This document shows, in pieces, positions 45,527 to 54,185 of a DNA stretch of 64,000 bases; position 1 is the stretch's first letter, and each line of letters begins with the position of its first letter. The DNA comes from Maricaulis maris. GTDB taxonomy: Bacteria; Pseudomonadota; Alphaproteobacteria; Caulobacterales; Maricaulaceae. Location: contig NZ_AP027270.1 of NCBI RefSeq assembly GCF_036322705.1, positions 1,613,501-1,677,500 on the forward strand, read 5' to 3'. A program made the translations under genes and the position numbers. Under the pieces are notes generated by a model. The model ran no database searches. It was not told the origin of the DNA and saw nothing but the letters and a program-made list of their open reading frames with translations.

Positions 45527-46687
45527 ATGACCAATCCGCTGACCGATCCCCGCCTCGCCAATAACCGCTCCCTGCTGGCGGCGATCTGCTGTGCAGCGGT
45601 GTGCGGGATCGTGTTCGGCCTGTCGATGCCACTGGTGTCCTTGCGTCTGGAGATGATGACCTCGTCCGGGCTGATTGTCGGGTTGAACGGAGCTGCAGCC
45701 GCTGTCTCCACCCTTGTGATGGCTCCGATTGTCCCTCGCCTGCTATCGCTGGTTCCGGGCCGCGTGCTGATCGTCATCAGCCTGATCCTGGCTGGTGCGC
45801 TGCACGCCCTCTTCCCGGTCTTCGAGAGCGTCCCGGCCTGGTTTGTCCTGCGCTTTGTGATGGGCTGCTTCATGACCGTGGTCTTCGTAGTTTCGGAAAC
45901 CTGGATCAACCAGATCGCCACCCCCCTGAGGCGCGCCACCATCCTCGGAATCTACGGCACCGTCCTGTCGGGCGGATTCGGAATCGGTGCCTTCCTGTTC
46001 GGACAGCTCGGCACAGGCGGCAATGCCGGCTTTTATGCCGGAGGCCTGATCTTCCTGATCGGCGCGATCCCGATCATCCTGCTGCAGGGCCCCGCAGCCC
46101 AGGCGCCCGGCAAGGACGAAGCGTCGCCGCGCGCCATCTGGGGCGCCGCAAGCCTTGCACCGGCTGCGATCGGCGCGGCGCTGGCCTTCGGGGCGCTGGA
46201 AACCGTTCTCTTCTCCCTGGCCCCGGTCTATGGCGACCGGCTCGCGCTCACCGATGGCGGCATCTCCCTGATCGCCATGGCCGCGGCAGCCGGCGCCCTG
46301 ACGTTCCAGATCCCGCTGGGCTGGATTGCCGACCGGACCGACCGCCGCGACGCGTTGAAATGGATCGCCACGATCGCGGCCGTTACGCCCCTCGCCATCT
46401 GGGCCGTCGGTGACTTCCTCCCGGGCATGATGATGCTGTTCTTCATCCAGGCCGGTGTGGCCAGTGGACTCTATACGGTCGGCCTCGCCCTGGTTGGCGA
46501 GCGATTTTCCGGCGGGGCGATCGCGGCGGCCAATGCGGCCTTTATCTTTGCCTACGGAACCGGCTCCCTGATCGGCCCACCAGCGTCGGGAACCGCGATG
46601 GATGTGGTCGGACCGCACGGGCTGATGATCGTCATGTCCGTGATCGCGGCGATCTATGCAGCGCTGGTCTGGAAACGTGCATCATAA
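45527..46687 (+). CDS. MFS transporter (YcaD-like)
   Basis: A 386-residue integral membrane protein with about twelve hydrophobic segments. The first loop carries LGLNGAAAAVSTLVM-like sequence, then FVLRFVMGCFMTVVFVVSETWIN and the second half LGWIADRTDRRDALK, matching the MFS loop 8-9 motif. The family resembles YcaD/COG0477 drug/metabolite exporters. Substrate unknown. Downstream of the Nudix and small ORF by 38 nt, upstream of rpmG by 108 nt; possibly part of the topA-rnr operon but could be separate. Confidence 0.88.
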   Translation: MTNPLTDPRLANNRSLLAAICCAAVCGIVFGLSMPLVSLRLEMMTSSGLIVGLNGAAAAVSTLVMAPIVPRLLSLVPGRVLIVISLILAGALHALFPVFESVPAWFVLRFVMGCFMTVVFVVSETWINQIATPLRRATILGIYGTVLSGGFGIGAFLFGQLGTGGNAGFYAGGLIFLIGAIPIILLQGPAAQAPGKDEASPRAIWGAASLAPAAIGAALAFGALETVLFSLAPVYGDRLALTDGGISLIAMAAAAGALTFQIPLGWIADRTDRRDALKWIATIAAVTPLAIWAVGDFLPGMMMLFFIQAGVASGLYTVGLALVGERFSGGAIAAANAAFIFAYGTGSLIGPPASGTAMDVVGPHGLMIVMSVIAAIYAALVWKRAS

Positions 46688-46795
46688 ACAGCCGGGGGCA
46701 GTTGACAGCGGCGCTGCCGTGCGTATGTTCGCGCGCTCTCGCGTCGGCATGGGGCCGAATGCGCGCACACTCAAAGCACCAGGACATTTAGAGCC

Positions 46796-46963
46796 ATGGC
46801 GAAGCCGACAACCATCAAAATCCGCCTGAACTCCACGGCTGGTACGGGTTACTTCTACGTCACGAAGAAGAATGCGCGCACCATGACCGAGAAGCTCGTG
46901 CTGAAGAAGTACGACCCGGTCGCCCGCAAGCACGTCGATTTCAAGGAAGCGAAAATCAAGTAG
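46796..46963 (+). CDS. rpmG: 50S ribosomal protein L33
   Basis: A 55-residue ribosomal protein too short for routine length filters: [18 protein letters not shown] followed by [12 protein letters not shown] and ending [10 protein letters not shown]. The sequence matches bacterial L33 and lacks the zinc cysteines, so it is the C- form. It binds near the E site of the large subunit. No strong AGGAGG is seen, but CAGGA lies upstream. Followed by pleD on the other strand. Confidence 0.96.
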   Translation: MAKPTTIKIRLNSTAGTGYFYVTKKNARTMTEKLVLKKYDPVARKHVDFKEAKIK

Positions 46964-47012
46964 GACGGTTTTCCCGTCTGAACGGTTTATTCCGCTCGAC
47001 CCAAGAGTTCTG

Positions 47013-48377
47013 TCAGGCCGCGGCGTTGTCCGCGGCCTGAACTTGATTCCGGCCGGCATTCTTGGCGGCATAGAGCGCCTCGTCGGCCCGCCGCAGCAGC
47101 CCGTCGAGGCTCTCGCCGCGACGCGCCTGGGCCACGCCGATGCTGACGGTCACCGGAACGCGTGACCCGTCCCGCAGCGCGAAACCGGAGCCGGCGACGC
47201 TGGACCGCAAGCGCTCGGCAGCGATCTGCGCTTCGGCCATGCCAGCGCCCGGCATCACCACGACAAATTCCTCGCCACCATATCGCGCTGCCAGATCGAG
47301 GGCCCGCAAACCGGTCAGGAGGCGGGCTGCAAAATCGCGCAGGACACTGTCACCGGCCTCATGGCCATGCGTGTCATTGATCGACTTGAAGTGATCGATA
47401 TCGGCCAGAAGCAGCGACACAGGCGCCCCGCCATTATTGGCGCTGTCGATCGCCTGGCGCAGGCGGGAGGAGATATAGCGACGATTGTGCAGGCCGGTCA
47501 GCGGATCCGTGACCGCCAGCTCCATTCCCTCGTCGAGATGCGAGCGCAGCCGGTCGGCATAGCGCTTGCGGCGCAGCTGGGTCCTCGACCGCGCGGCCAG
47601 CTCGCCGGCATCAACAGGACGGTGAATGATGTCGTTCACGCCCAGATCCAGCGCGCGGACCGCGTGCTGCACGTCATCGGGGCGGACAATGGCGAGGATC
47701 GGCAATTGCCGGGTCGCGGCATCCGAGCGAACACGGGCGCACAGGCGCAGCCCGTCATATTCCGCCGAGGTCAGATCAACAATCAGCAGGTCGGCCCTGT
47801 CACGGGCGGCAGCAATCGCCTCGCCCGGTTCATGCACTTCGCGAACCGTGACCCGGGCCGGCATGGCGCCCGCATAACGGGCCGTCGCGCGCGGATCAGC
47901 GCTGACAATGACCACGCGCGACGCGCTGTCGACATCATCCTGGATATCGCCGGACAAGCCCGACATGGCCGAGCTGGATTCGCGATAGCGCAACTCGTCG
48001 AGCACCGCCTTCAGGCGCAGCAGGCTGCGCACCCGGGCGAACATCGTGACGTCGTCGATCGGCTTGGTCAGGAAATCATCGGCACCGGCCTCGAGCCCGC
48101 GAATGCGGTCCTCGCGCTGATCGAGCGCGGTCACCATCACCACCGGAATATGCCGCGTCGCCGGATCATCCTTGAGCCGCGAACAGGTCTCATAGCCGTC
48201 CATGAGCGGCATCATCACGTCAAGCAGGATGAGATCGGGCTGTTCCGCCTTGGCCACCGTAATGGCCTCCTGGCCATTGGTCGCGGTGCAGACATCGAAA
48301 TACTCGGCCTGAAGACGTGCCTCAAGCAGCCGGACATTGGCGGCCTGGTCATCAACGACGAGAATACGCGCACTCAT
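47013..48377 (-). CDS. pleD: PleD-type diguanylate cyclase response regulator
   Basis: A 454-residue protein with REC-REC-GGDEF order. The first receiver has the phosphoacceptor D53 (DLILLDVMMPLMDG); the second (about 150-270) is degenerate. The GGDEF domain has GGEEF at 367-371 and an intact inhibitory I-site RALD at 358-361, five residues upstream, so it should make c-di-GMP and be feedback inhibited. In Caulobacter PleD acts in the swarmer-to-stalked transition at the pole. Encoded 12 nt after divK. Confidence 0.95.
   Translation of the reverse strand: MSARILVVDDQAANVRLLEARLQAEYFDVCTATNGQEAITVAKAEQPDLILLDVMMPLMDGYETCSRLKDDPATRHIPVVMVTALDQREDRIRGLEAGADDFLTKPIDDVTMFARVRSLLRLKAVLDELRYRESSSAMSGLSGDIQDDVDSASRVVIVSADPRATARYAGAMPARVTVREVHEPGEAIAAARDRADLLIVDLTSAEYDGLRLCARVRSDAATRQLPILAIVRPDDVQHAVRALDLGVNDIIHRPVDAGELAARSRTQLRRKRYADRLRSHLDEGMELAVTDPLTGLHNRRYISSRLRQAIDSANNGGAPVSLLLADIDHFKSINDTHGHEAGDSVLRDFAARLLTGLRALDLAARYGGEEFVVVMPGAGMAEAQIAAERLRSSVAGSGFALRDGSRVPVTVSIGVAQARRGESLDGLLRRADEALYAAKNAGRNQVQAADNAAA
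47014..47039. terminator. Inverted repeat at the pleD 3' end, shared with rpmG
   Basis: CAGGCCGCGG (47014-47023) and CCGCGGCCTG (47030-47039) pair perfectly over 10 bp around a 6-nt loop. It covers the last codons and stop of pleD and lies 50 nt after the rpmG stop. There is no T-run on either side, so it is at best a weak or Rho-assisted terminator. Confidence 0.35.
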
Positions 48378-48389
48378 CGGAGCCGTCCC

Positions 48390-48755
48390 CTAGTCGAGAA
48401 ACTGACGAACCGTCTCGATGAAGGTCGCGACCGTGATCGGCTTGGACAGATAGGCTTCGCAACCGCCTTCGCGAATGCGTTCCTCGTCGCCTTTCATGGC
48501 GAAGGCCGTGACGGCCACGACCGGGATGGCGGACAGGCTGTCATCATCCTTGAGCCACTTGGTGACCTCAAGCCCGGACACCTCGGGAAGCTGGATATCC
48601 ATGAGGATCAGGTCCGGCGTGTGTTCGCGGGCCATCTCGAGCGCCTTGAAACCGTCCTTGGTCTGCAAGGTCTCATAGCCATGAGCCTCGAGCAGATCAT
48701 TGAACAGCTTCATGTTCAGCTCGTTATCTTCGACAATCAGGACCTTTTTGGGCAT
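48390..48755 (-). CDS. divK: DivK, single-domain cell-cycle response regulator
   Basis: A 121-residue receiver. [20 protein letters not shown], phosphoacceptor D53 in [14 protein letters not shown], and [16 protein letters not shown] match Caulobacter DivK closely. DivK switches the kinase/phosphatase states of PleC and DivJ and relays polarity to the CckA-CtrA pathway. Start 48755 gives the canonical N-terminus; an in-frame ATG at 48767 or 48830 is possible. Upstream, a TTAACC half-site and a GAGTC lie at 48846-48862. Operon with pleD. Confidence 0.95.
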   Translation of the reverse strand: MPKKVLIVEDNELNMKLFNDLLEAHGYETLQTKDGFKALEMAREHTPDLILMDIQLPEVSGLEVTKWLKDDDSLSAIPVVAVTAFAMKGDEERIREGGCEAYLSKPITVATFIETVRQFLD

Positions 48756-48886
48756 GACCTGCAGCATGTCGGTGACGCGCTTCCCGTTGTTTGCACGTAT
48801 TTTATCGTGCTTGTTGAACCCCGCTGACACTAAACCCGACTTTCCTTAACCAACCATGAGTCAGAGGCCACTTTTCGAGCCTCATG

Positions 48887-48901
48887 GAACAAGATAAGAA
48901 C
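48887..48901 (+). promoter_or_regulatory. LexA (SOS) box upstream of the ROK-dinB operon
   Basis: The 15-nt GAACAAGATAAGAAC is GAAC-N7-GAAC, i.e. GTTC-N7-GTTC on the other strand, the exact LexA operator form of Alphaproteobacteria. It ends 46 nt before the ROK ATG and so sits in promoter position; the second gene of that unit is dinB, a classic SOS gene. Both half-sites are perfect. Confidence 0.72.
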
Positions 48902-48947
48902 AAAAAGGGCCAAAAAAAGTATAGCCCGAACGGCAAGGGACAACAGG

Positions 48948-49868
48948 ATGAATCGAATTGGCATCGACCTCGGTGGCACCAAGATCGAAGCCAGGCTCTA
49001 TGCGCCCGATGGCGCGGAGCGCGCCCGTCAGCGCGTACCGACGCCGCGGAGCCTTGAGGGTACGATCAACGCGATCGCGCGTCTGGTCGAGGACCTTGAA
49101 GCTGCCCACGGTGCCTCCCGCGTCGGGCTCGCACACCCCGGTTCGATCAGCCCGGTGACCGGCCTGATGCGCAACGCCAATTCGGTCTGGCTCAATGATC
49201 GTCCCCTCCGCGATGATTTGTCGGCCCGCCTCGAGCGTCCGGTCCGCAGCGCCAATGACGCCAATTGTTTTGCTCTTTCAGAAGCCCGTGACGGCGCAGG
49301 CCGGGACGGTAATGTCGTATTCGGTGTCATTCTCGGCACCGGCGTCGGCGGCGGGCTGGTGGTCGGCGGCCGGCTTGTCGAGGGCTGTCAGGGCATTGCC
49401 GGTGAATGGGGGCACAACCCCCTGCCCTGGCCACAGGCGAACGAACTCGACCCGCCGGCCTGCTGGTGCGGCAAGCGCGGCTGCCTCGAAACCTGGCTGT
49501 CTGGCCCGGGGCTGGCGGCCTGTCACGCCCGGAGCCATGGCGGTGCGCTGAGCGGAGAAGCCATCTTCGCGGCGGCAGCGGCGGGGGACAAGGCGGCGCT
49601 GGACAGCGTCGCCCGTCACAGCGACCAGCTCGCCCGCGGCCTGGCGAGTGTCATCAACATCCTCGATCCGGACATCATTGTACTGGGCGGTGGCGTGTCC
49701 AACGCCGATGGCCTGCCAGAGCGGATCATGACGGCTCTGCCGGCTTATCTCTTCTCGGATGTCTGCCGCACCCGCATCGTGCGACATCAACATGGCGATG
49801 CCTCCGGTGTGAGGGGCGCGGCCTGGCTGTGGCCGGCCGACGAGACCGAGGATCAGGACCAGGCGTGA
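48948..49868 (+). CDS. ROK-family sugar kinase
   Basis: A 306-residue ROK protein. ATP-binding loop MNRIGIDLGGTKIEARL, catalytic aspartate D104 in SANDANCFAL, and the ROK zinc motif CWCGKRGC (C172, C174, C179) followed by LETWLSG with H156 in GEWGHNP. It is most like fructo/glucokinase-type (Mak) enzymes; no helix-turn-helix is present, so it is a kinase, not a NagC-like regulator. The stop overlaps the dinB GTG start. A LexA box lies upstream, so this kinase is probably damage-inducible along with dinB; a role in repair is not known for the family. Confidence 0.9.
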   Translation: MNRIGIDLGGTKIEARLYAPDGAERARQRVPTPRSLEGTINAIARLVEDLEAAHGASRVGLAHPGSISPVTGLMRNANSVWLNDRPLRDDLSARLERPVRSANDANCFALSEARDGAGRDGNVVFGVILGTGVGGGLVVGGRLVEGCQGIAGEWGHNPLPWPQANELDPPACWCGKRGCLETWLSGPGLAACHARSHGGALSGEAIFAAAAAGDKAALDSVARHSDQLARGLASVINILDPDIIVLGGGVSNADGLPERIMTALPAYLFSDVCRTRIVRHQHGDASGVRGAAWLWPADETEDQDQA

Positions 49869-51154
49869 GCGAACCGGGGTATTGCCGCGCCTGTCTGACA
49901 GCACTGCCCGAACAGGCCGATGCCTGCCCGGCCTGTGGCAGCCACCGCCTGCTGCGGCATGCCGAACTCAATACCCTGTCGATCGCCCATATCGATTGTG
50001 ACGCCTTCTTCGCGGCGGTCGAGAAGCGCGACAATCCCGGGCTTGAGGACAAGCCGGTCATCATTGGTGGCCGACAACGCGGTGTGGTCTCGACCTGCTG
50101 CTATATCGCCCGGCTCTACGGGGTCCACTCGGCGATGCCGATGTTCAAGGCGTTGCAGGCCTGTCCCGATGCCCTGGTGATCAGCCCCGACCATGGCAAG
50201 TATACCGCCGAGGGTTATCGCATCCGCGACATGATGAAGGACATCACGCCCCTGGTCGAACCGCTGTCGATCGATGAAGCCTTTCTCGACCTGACCGGTA
50301 CCGCCCGCCTTCATGGCGCCCCGCCTGCGCTGACCCTGCTGCGCCTGCAGCGGCGCATCGAGGACACGGTCGGGATCACCGTCTCGGTCGGCCTGTCCTT
50401 CAACAAATTTCTCGCCAAGACCGCCTCGGACCTCGACAAGCCGAACGGGTTTGCGGTGATCGGCGAAGCCGAAGCGCTCGATTTCCTGGCCCCGCGCCCC
50501 GTACGCTCGATCTATGGCGTCGGTCCGGCCTTTGCCGCCAGGCTGGAGCGCGATGGCATCCGCACCCTTTCTGATATCCGCCGGCAGGGCGACAAGCGCA
50601 TGGCCGATCGCTATGGCGATATGGGTTATCACCTGTCGCGCCTGTCGCGCGGCGAGGACCGGCGCAAGGTCTCTCCGGAACGCGAACGCAAGAGCGTGTC
50701 GGCCGAGACGACCTTCAATGCCGACCATGACGACCGCGAAACACTGGAAAAACACCTCTGGCGCCTGAGTGTCCGGGTCGCTGACCAGATGAAAGCCAAG
50801 GGCGTGTCCGGCCAGGTCGTGACGCTGAAGCTCAAGACCTCGGACTTTCGCGCCCGCACCCGGCGCCGCACCCTGAACGAACCCAGCCAGCTCGCCGACT
50901 CCCTGTTCCGGGTCGGCCAGCAGCTGCTGGCGCCGGAGGTCGACGGGACCCGCTTTCGCCTGCTCGGGATCGGGTTCTCCAGCCTGCGGGATGCGGTCGG
51001 CGATGCTGGCGACCTGTTGGACCCGCAAGCGATTCGCCGGGCCACGGCCGAGCGGGCGATGGACAAGGCCCGCCAGAAATTCGGCAGTGATGCGGTGGTC
51101 AAGGGCCGCGGCCTCAGCGCGAAGCCGAAGCCGAAACCTGATCAAACCAGTTGA
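49865..51154 (+). CDS. dinB: DNA polymerase IV (Y-family) with N-terminal zinc ribbon
   Basis: A 429-residue translesion polymerase. The GTG start at 49865 overlaps the ROK stop. The first ~30 residues form a zinc-ribbon-like knuckle (C7/C10 and C21/C24: YCRACLTALPEQADACPACG), then the polymerase core with IAHIDCDAFFAAVEK and EPLSIDEAFLDLTG carrying the catalytic acidic residues, and the C-terminal little finger. It bypasses DNA lesions with low fidelity. Located downstream of a LexA box through the ROK gene. The 3' end overlaps the convergent hydrolase gene by 41 nt. Confidence 0.94.
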   Translation: MSEPGYCRACLTALPEQADACPACGSHRLLRHAELNTLSIAHIDCDAFFAAVEKRDNPGLEDKPVIIGGRQRGVVSTCCYIARLYGVHSAMPMFKALQACPDALVISPDHGKYTAEGYRIRDMMKDITPLVEPLSIDEAFLDLTGTARLHGAPPALTLLRLQRRIEDTVGITVSVGLSFNKFLAKTASDLDKPNGFAVIGEAEALDFLAPRPVRSIYGVGPAFAARLERDGIRTLSDIRRQGDKRMADRYGDMGYHLSRLSRGEDRRKVSPERERKSVSAETTFNADHDDRETLEKHLWRLSVRVADQMKAKGVSGQVVTLKLKTSDFRARTRRRTLNEPSQLADSLFRVGQQLLAPEVDGTRFRLLGIGFSSLRDAVGDAGDLLDPQAIRRATAERAMDKARQKFGSDAVVKGRGLSAKPKPKPDQTS

Positions 51155-52019
51155 AGACCTGCGGCCAGAACGCGGCCGCCTGTTTCTTGAAAGCCCCGTG
51201 GTGCTCGACGCGCGTGGCACCGATCTCGGCTGGCGACAGACGGACGTGTTCGGACGGGGCATTGGGATAAAGCGTGAGCAGGTCCTCGGCAGAGCGCCGC
51301 GTACAGAGCCGGTCATCGCTGAAGCTCCAGGACCGGATCGGTGCGGTGATCGCGTCGAAATGATGGGGCTCGAGCTGATCGAGGTAATGCCCGAGATAGT
51401 CCGGTTTCGAGGCCCATTGGCGCCATTGCAGGAAGATGTCTCGGGGAAGCGCCGTACCACCCCAGAGACCACCCGCCGGGATATAACCTTTCAGGGCGAG
51501 GCAAGCGGGTCCGTACAGGAGCCAGAACAGGAGCGCCGACGGCTGGTAGCTCACTTCATGGGCGCGCCAGTAGCCGGTCCCGACCGTGATGAAGGCATGA
51601 GCCGCGACCGCTCCAGCATTGTCGGCAAAGCCGGGAAGATGTCCGCCAACCGAATGGCCGACGGCATAGAGTGGCTTGCCCGGCGCCAGCGCAGCCGCGC
51701 GGTCGAGCGCGGCGGCGTGATCGAGACGCCCCCAGTCCACGATATCCGCCTTGAACCCGCGCATGGCCCTGGGAGCCGACCCGCCGATCCCGCGATAATC
51801 ATAGATCAGGCAGGCATGGCCCGCCTCGGCCCCCGTCAGGGCGAGCCGGCGATAGAGTCCCATGGGAAAGCCGGTTCCCGACGAGATCAGCACCGCTGCG
51901 CGCGGGTTGTCCGGCGCAATGATCCGGCCACACAGGACACAACCGTCGCGGGCCTCGAATCGGATCTCGTCTTCATGGATCATCGTCATCATCAACGCAC
52001 CATGCCGGATGACGCGCAC
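51114..52019 (-). CDS. Alpha/beta-fold hydrolase (COG4757-like)
   Basis: Up to 301 residues. The nucleophile elbow is YAVGHSVGGHLPGF; CLIYDYRGIGGSAPRAMRGFKADIVDWGRLD precedes it as in COG4757 hydrolases, with WSFSDDRLCTRRSAEDLL as acid region and RVEHHGAFKK containing the likely histidine. No signal peptide. Several close start codons exist (52019, 51992, 51989, 51983). The coding end overlaps dinB tail to tail by 41 nt. Substrate unknown. Confidence 0.83.
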   Translation of the reverse strand: MRVIRHGALMMTMIHEDEIRFEARDGCVLCGRIIAPDNPRAAVLISSGTGFPMGLYRRLALTGAEAGHACLIYDYRGIGGSAPRAMRGFKADIVDWGRLDHAAALDRAAALAPGKPLYAVGHSVGGHLPGFADNAGAVAAHAFITVGTGYWRAHEVSYQPSALLFWLLYGPACLALKGYIPAGGLWGGTALPRDIFLQWRQWASKPDYLGHYLDQLEPHHFDAITAPIRSWSFSDDRLCTRRSAEDLLTLYPNAPSEHVRLSPAEIGATRVEHHGAFKKQAAAFWPQVFNWFDQVSASASR

Positions 52020-52096
52020 GTCAAGTCAAGCGCGCAGATTGCATGCGGCCGATACGCCGCTAATCTCCGCGCCAGCATCACAGACTGGAGCCTGAC

Positions 52097-52558
52097 ATGT
52101 CCGCCATCGACACCCGCCTCGCCGAGCTTGGAATCACCCTGCCGGAACCGGTTGCCCCGGTCGCCAATTACGTGCCCTTCGTGCAGAGCGGCAACCAGGT
52201 CTTCATCTCCGGCCAGGTCTCGATCGGAGCGGACGGGCTGGTCTCGGGAACGCTCGGCCGGGATATGGATATCGAGGCCGGACAGGCCGCTGCACGCCTG
52301 TGTGCCATCAACCTGATCGCCCAGCTGCGAGTCGCCTGCGGCGGTGACCTGTCGCGGCTCAAACGCGTGGTCAAGCTCGGCGGCTTCGTGGCCGCGGTGC
52401 CGGGCTTCACCGACATTCCCAAGGTGATCAATGGCTGTTCCGACCTGATGGTCGAGGTGTTCGGCGACGCCGGACGTCATGCCCGCTCGGCCGTGTCCTG
52501 CCCGGTGCTGCCGCTCGGGGCGGCAGTCGAGGTCGACGGCGTCTTCGAGATCGCCTGA
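52097..52558 (+). CDS. RidA/YjgF family protein
   Basis: A 153-residue RidA-fold protein. Signature stretches are FVQSGNQVFISGQVSIGADG, DLSRLKRVVKLGGFVAAVPGFTDIPKVINGCSDL and HARSAVSCPVLPLGAAVEVDGVFEIA, with the arginine of ARSAV and the glutamate of AAVEVDG as the substrate-binding pair. Canonical RidA deaminates reactive enamine/imine intermediates; this form is longer than the ~128-residue archetype, matching the COG0251 subgroup with a DxRxAELG-type N-terminus. Convergent with mntP (10 nt). Confidence 0.92.
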   Translation: MSAIDTRLAELGITLPEPVAPVANYVPFVQSGNQVFISGQVSIGADGLVSGTLGRDMDIEAGQAAARLCAINLIAQLRVACGGDLSRLKRVVKLGGFVAAVPGFTDIPKVINGCSDLMVEVFGDAGRHARSAVSCPVLPLGAAVEVDGVFEIA

Positions 52559-52568
52559 GGCGGCGACC

Positions 52569-53138
52569 TCAGCCGGCCATTGTGTGGCTGACAAAGATCG
52601 ACACGCCCAGCGCGATCAGAACAAGCCCCCCGGCAATCTCGGCATAGCCGCCGAAGCGGGCACCAAGTCGCGGGCCGATCAGATAGCCGAGCGCTGACAG
52701 GACGAAGGAGGTCACGCCGATCAGCAGGGCGGACCAGGCCGGTCCTCCTGCCAGCGCGATTGCGACACCGACGGCCGCCGAGTCGATACTGGTTCCGATC
52801 GCCGTGATGACCGTCGACAGTACGGAGCGGCGGGCGCCCTCACCGTCCGTCTCCTCCTCGCCATCCTCGCGCCAGCCATTCAACACCATGCGGCCGCCGA
52901 TAAAGCCCAGCAGCACAAGGGCGATCCAGTGATCAACGGCGATGATGAGGCTGGCCATGACCAGGGCCAGCGTCCAGCCGGCCAGGCACATCAGGCCCTC
53001 GGCAAGGCCGAACACCGCGCCGACCCGGAGGGCCGTCGCAAGATGCGGCTGACGCTCGGCGCTGCCGCGGGCCAGGGCCGCCGCAAAGGCGTCCGTCGAT
53101 AGCGACAGGCTGGTCAGGAAGAGCGCGATTGGTGACAT
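52569..53138 (-). CDS. mntP: Putative manganese efflux pump MntP
   Basis: A 189-residue membrane protein with six hydrophobic segments. The conserved acidic residues in SLSLSTDAFAAALARG and GTSIDSAAVGVAIAL are the MntP signatures. It exports Mn2+ from the cytoplasm. Start at 53138 (MSPIALFLTSLSLS) matches the family; a longer frame from 53192 is likely non-coding. I looked for a yybP-ykoY (Mn2+) riboswitch upstream and did not see its conserved elements. Confidence 0.9.
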   Translation of the reverse strand: MSPIALFLTSLSLSTDAFAAALARGSAERQPHLATALRVGAVFGLAEGLMCLAGWTLALVMASLIIAVDHWIALVLLGFIGGRMVLNGWREDGEEETDGEGARRSVLSTVITAIGTSIDSAAVGVAIALAGGPAWSALLIGVTSFVLSALGYLIGPRLGARFGGYAEIAGGLVLIALGVSIFVSHTMAG

Positions 53139-53289
53139 CGGCGCTGGATAAACAGACAGCCCCGATATCACAAGCCACCATTCCGGTGTCACGGATCGAC
53201 CCCGAACACGCGGATTTTACAGCCGTCGGTCTCGCAACCCTTTCGGGGCTGGGCTAGACAGGTCCTCAAACATGGGAGGGGTCACCCTG

Positions 53290-54033
53290 ATGCATCGCTT
53301 TTTCGCCATTCTCGCGGCTTCTGTCGTGCTTCTCGGCTGCCAGCAGCCGGCTGCTTCGGCTCAGCTTTCGCAAGCGGACCAGGACGAAGTCCGTCAGATC
53401 GTGCGCGATTATATTCTCGAGAATCCCGAGATCATCGAGGAGGCCCTGATCGAGCTGCAGCGCCGGGCCCGGGCCCGCGAGATGCAGTCGGTCTACGACG
53501 CCCTGGCGGCCAATAGTGATGCCATCTTCAACGACCCGCGCGATCCGCGCATCGGTCCGGACAATCCGGACGTCGTGATCGTCGAGTTCATGGACTACAA
53601 GTGCTCCTACTGCCGGGTGGCAGCGGCCTGGGTCGAAGGCGTTCAGGAGGAATACGGCGACCGCGTCCAGATCCTCTACAAGGAGTATCCGATCCTCGGC
53701 GATGATTCGACGGAAGCCGCCGTTGCCGCGCTCGCCGCGCTGCGCCAGGGCGAAGACATCTATGCCGCCTTCCACCTCGCCATGATCCGCTCATCGGGTC
53801 CGCTGCCCTCTGCCCGCATCGACCAGCTGGCGACCGTCTCCGGCGTCGATGTCGCGCGCATGCGCGCCGATATGGAAGATCCGGAAATAATGGCCCACAT
53901 CAACCAGGTCCGCTCGCTCGGCCGGGCGCTGAACGTGACCGGCACGCCCTTCTTCATCGTCGATGGCGTGGTTATCCCCGGAGCCAACGAGATGGCGCTC
54001 GACCAGGCTCTCGCCGAAGCCCTGCGCGACTGA
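53290..54033 (+). CDS. DsbA-family thiol oxidoreductase, predicted lipoprotein
   Basis: A 247-residue exported thioredoxin-fold protein. MHRFFAILAASVVLLGC has a lipobox with C17, so it is probably lipid-anchored. Active site C105-S-Y-C108 in FMDYKCSYCRVAA, and cis-proline region GTPFFIVDGVVIPGA. It is the Com1/DsbA-like group common in alphaproteobacteria, which oxidises or isomerises periplasmic disulfides. ATG 53290 is used because GGAGGGG is at suitable spacing; an ATG at 53272 precedes the ribosome-binding site. The N-terminal ~70 residues after the signal form a helical extension (EVRQIVRDYILENPEII). Confidence 0.9.
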   Translation: MHRFFAILAASVVLLGCQQPAASAQLSQADQDEVRQIVRDYILENPEIIEEALIELQRRARAREMQSVYDALAANSDAIFNDPRDPRIGPDNPDVVIVEFMDYKCSYCRVAAAWVEGVQEEYGDRVQILYKEYPILGDDSTEAAVAALAALRQGEDIYAAFHLAMIRSSGPLPSARIDQLATVSGVDVARMRADMEDPEIMAHINQVRSLGRALNVTGTPFFIVDGVVIPGANEMALDQALAEALRD

Positions 54034-54185
54034 TCAACAGCGCGCAGCCCGGAGCCCTTGGACAAGACCTGACAGACAAGCGTCGTGACGGCCACCGGTT
54101 TCGTGCCGCCTGATCCGCCATAACCGTGGCCATGGCTCGCCACTTGAGCGCCATGGCCTACTTCGCCGAAAGGGGAGGCCAATCC

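Noticed and set aside
48857-48860. Full CtrA box TTAA-N7-TTAA before divK
   Set aside because: Second half-site reads TGAG, two mismatches; kept only as a low-interest note.
53139-53289. Mn2+ (yybP-ykoY) riboswitch before mntP
   Set aside because: Looked for the conserved loop elements upstream of the ATG; not found.
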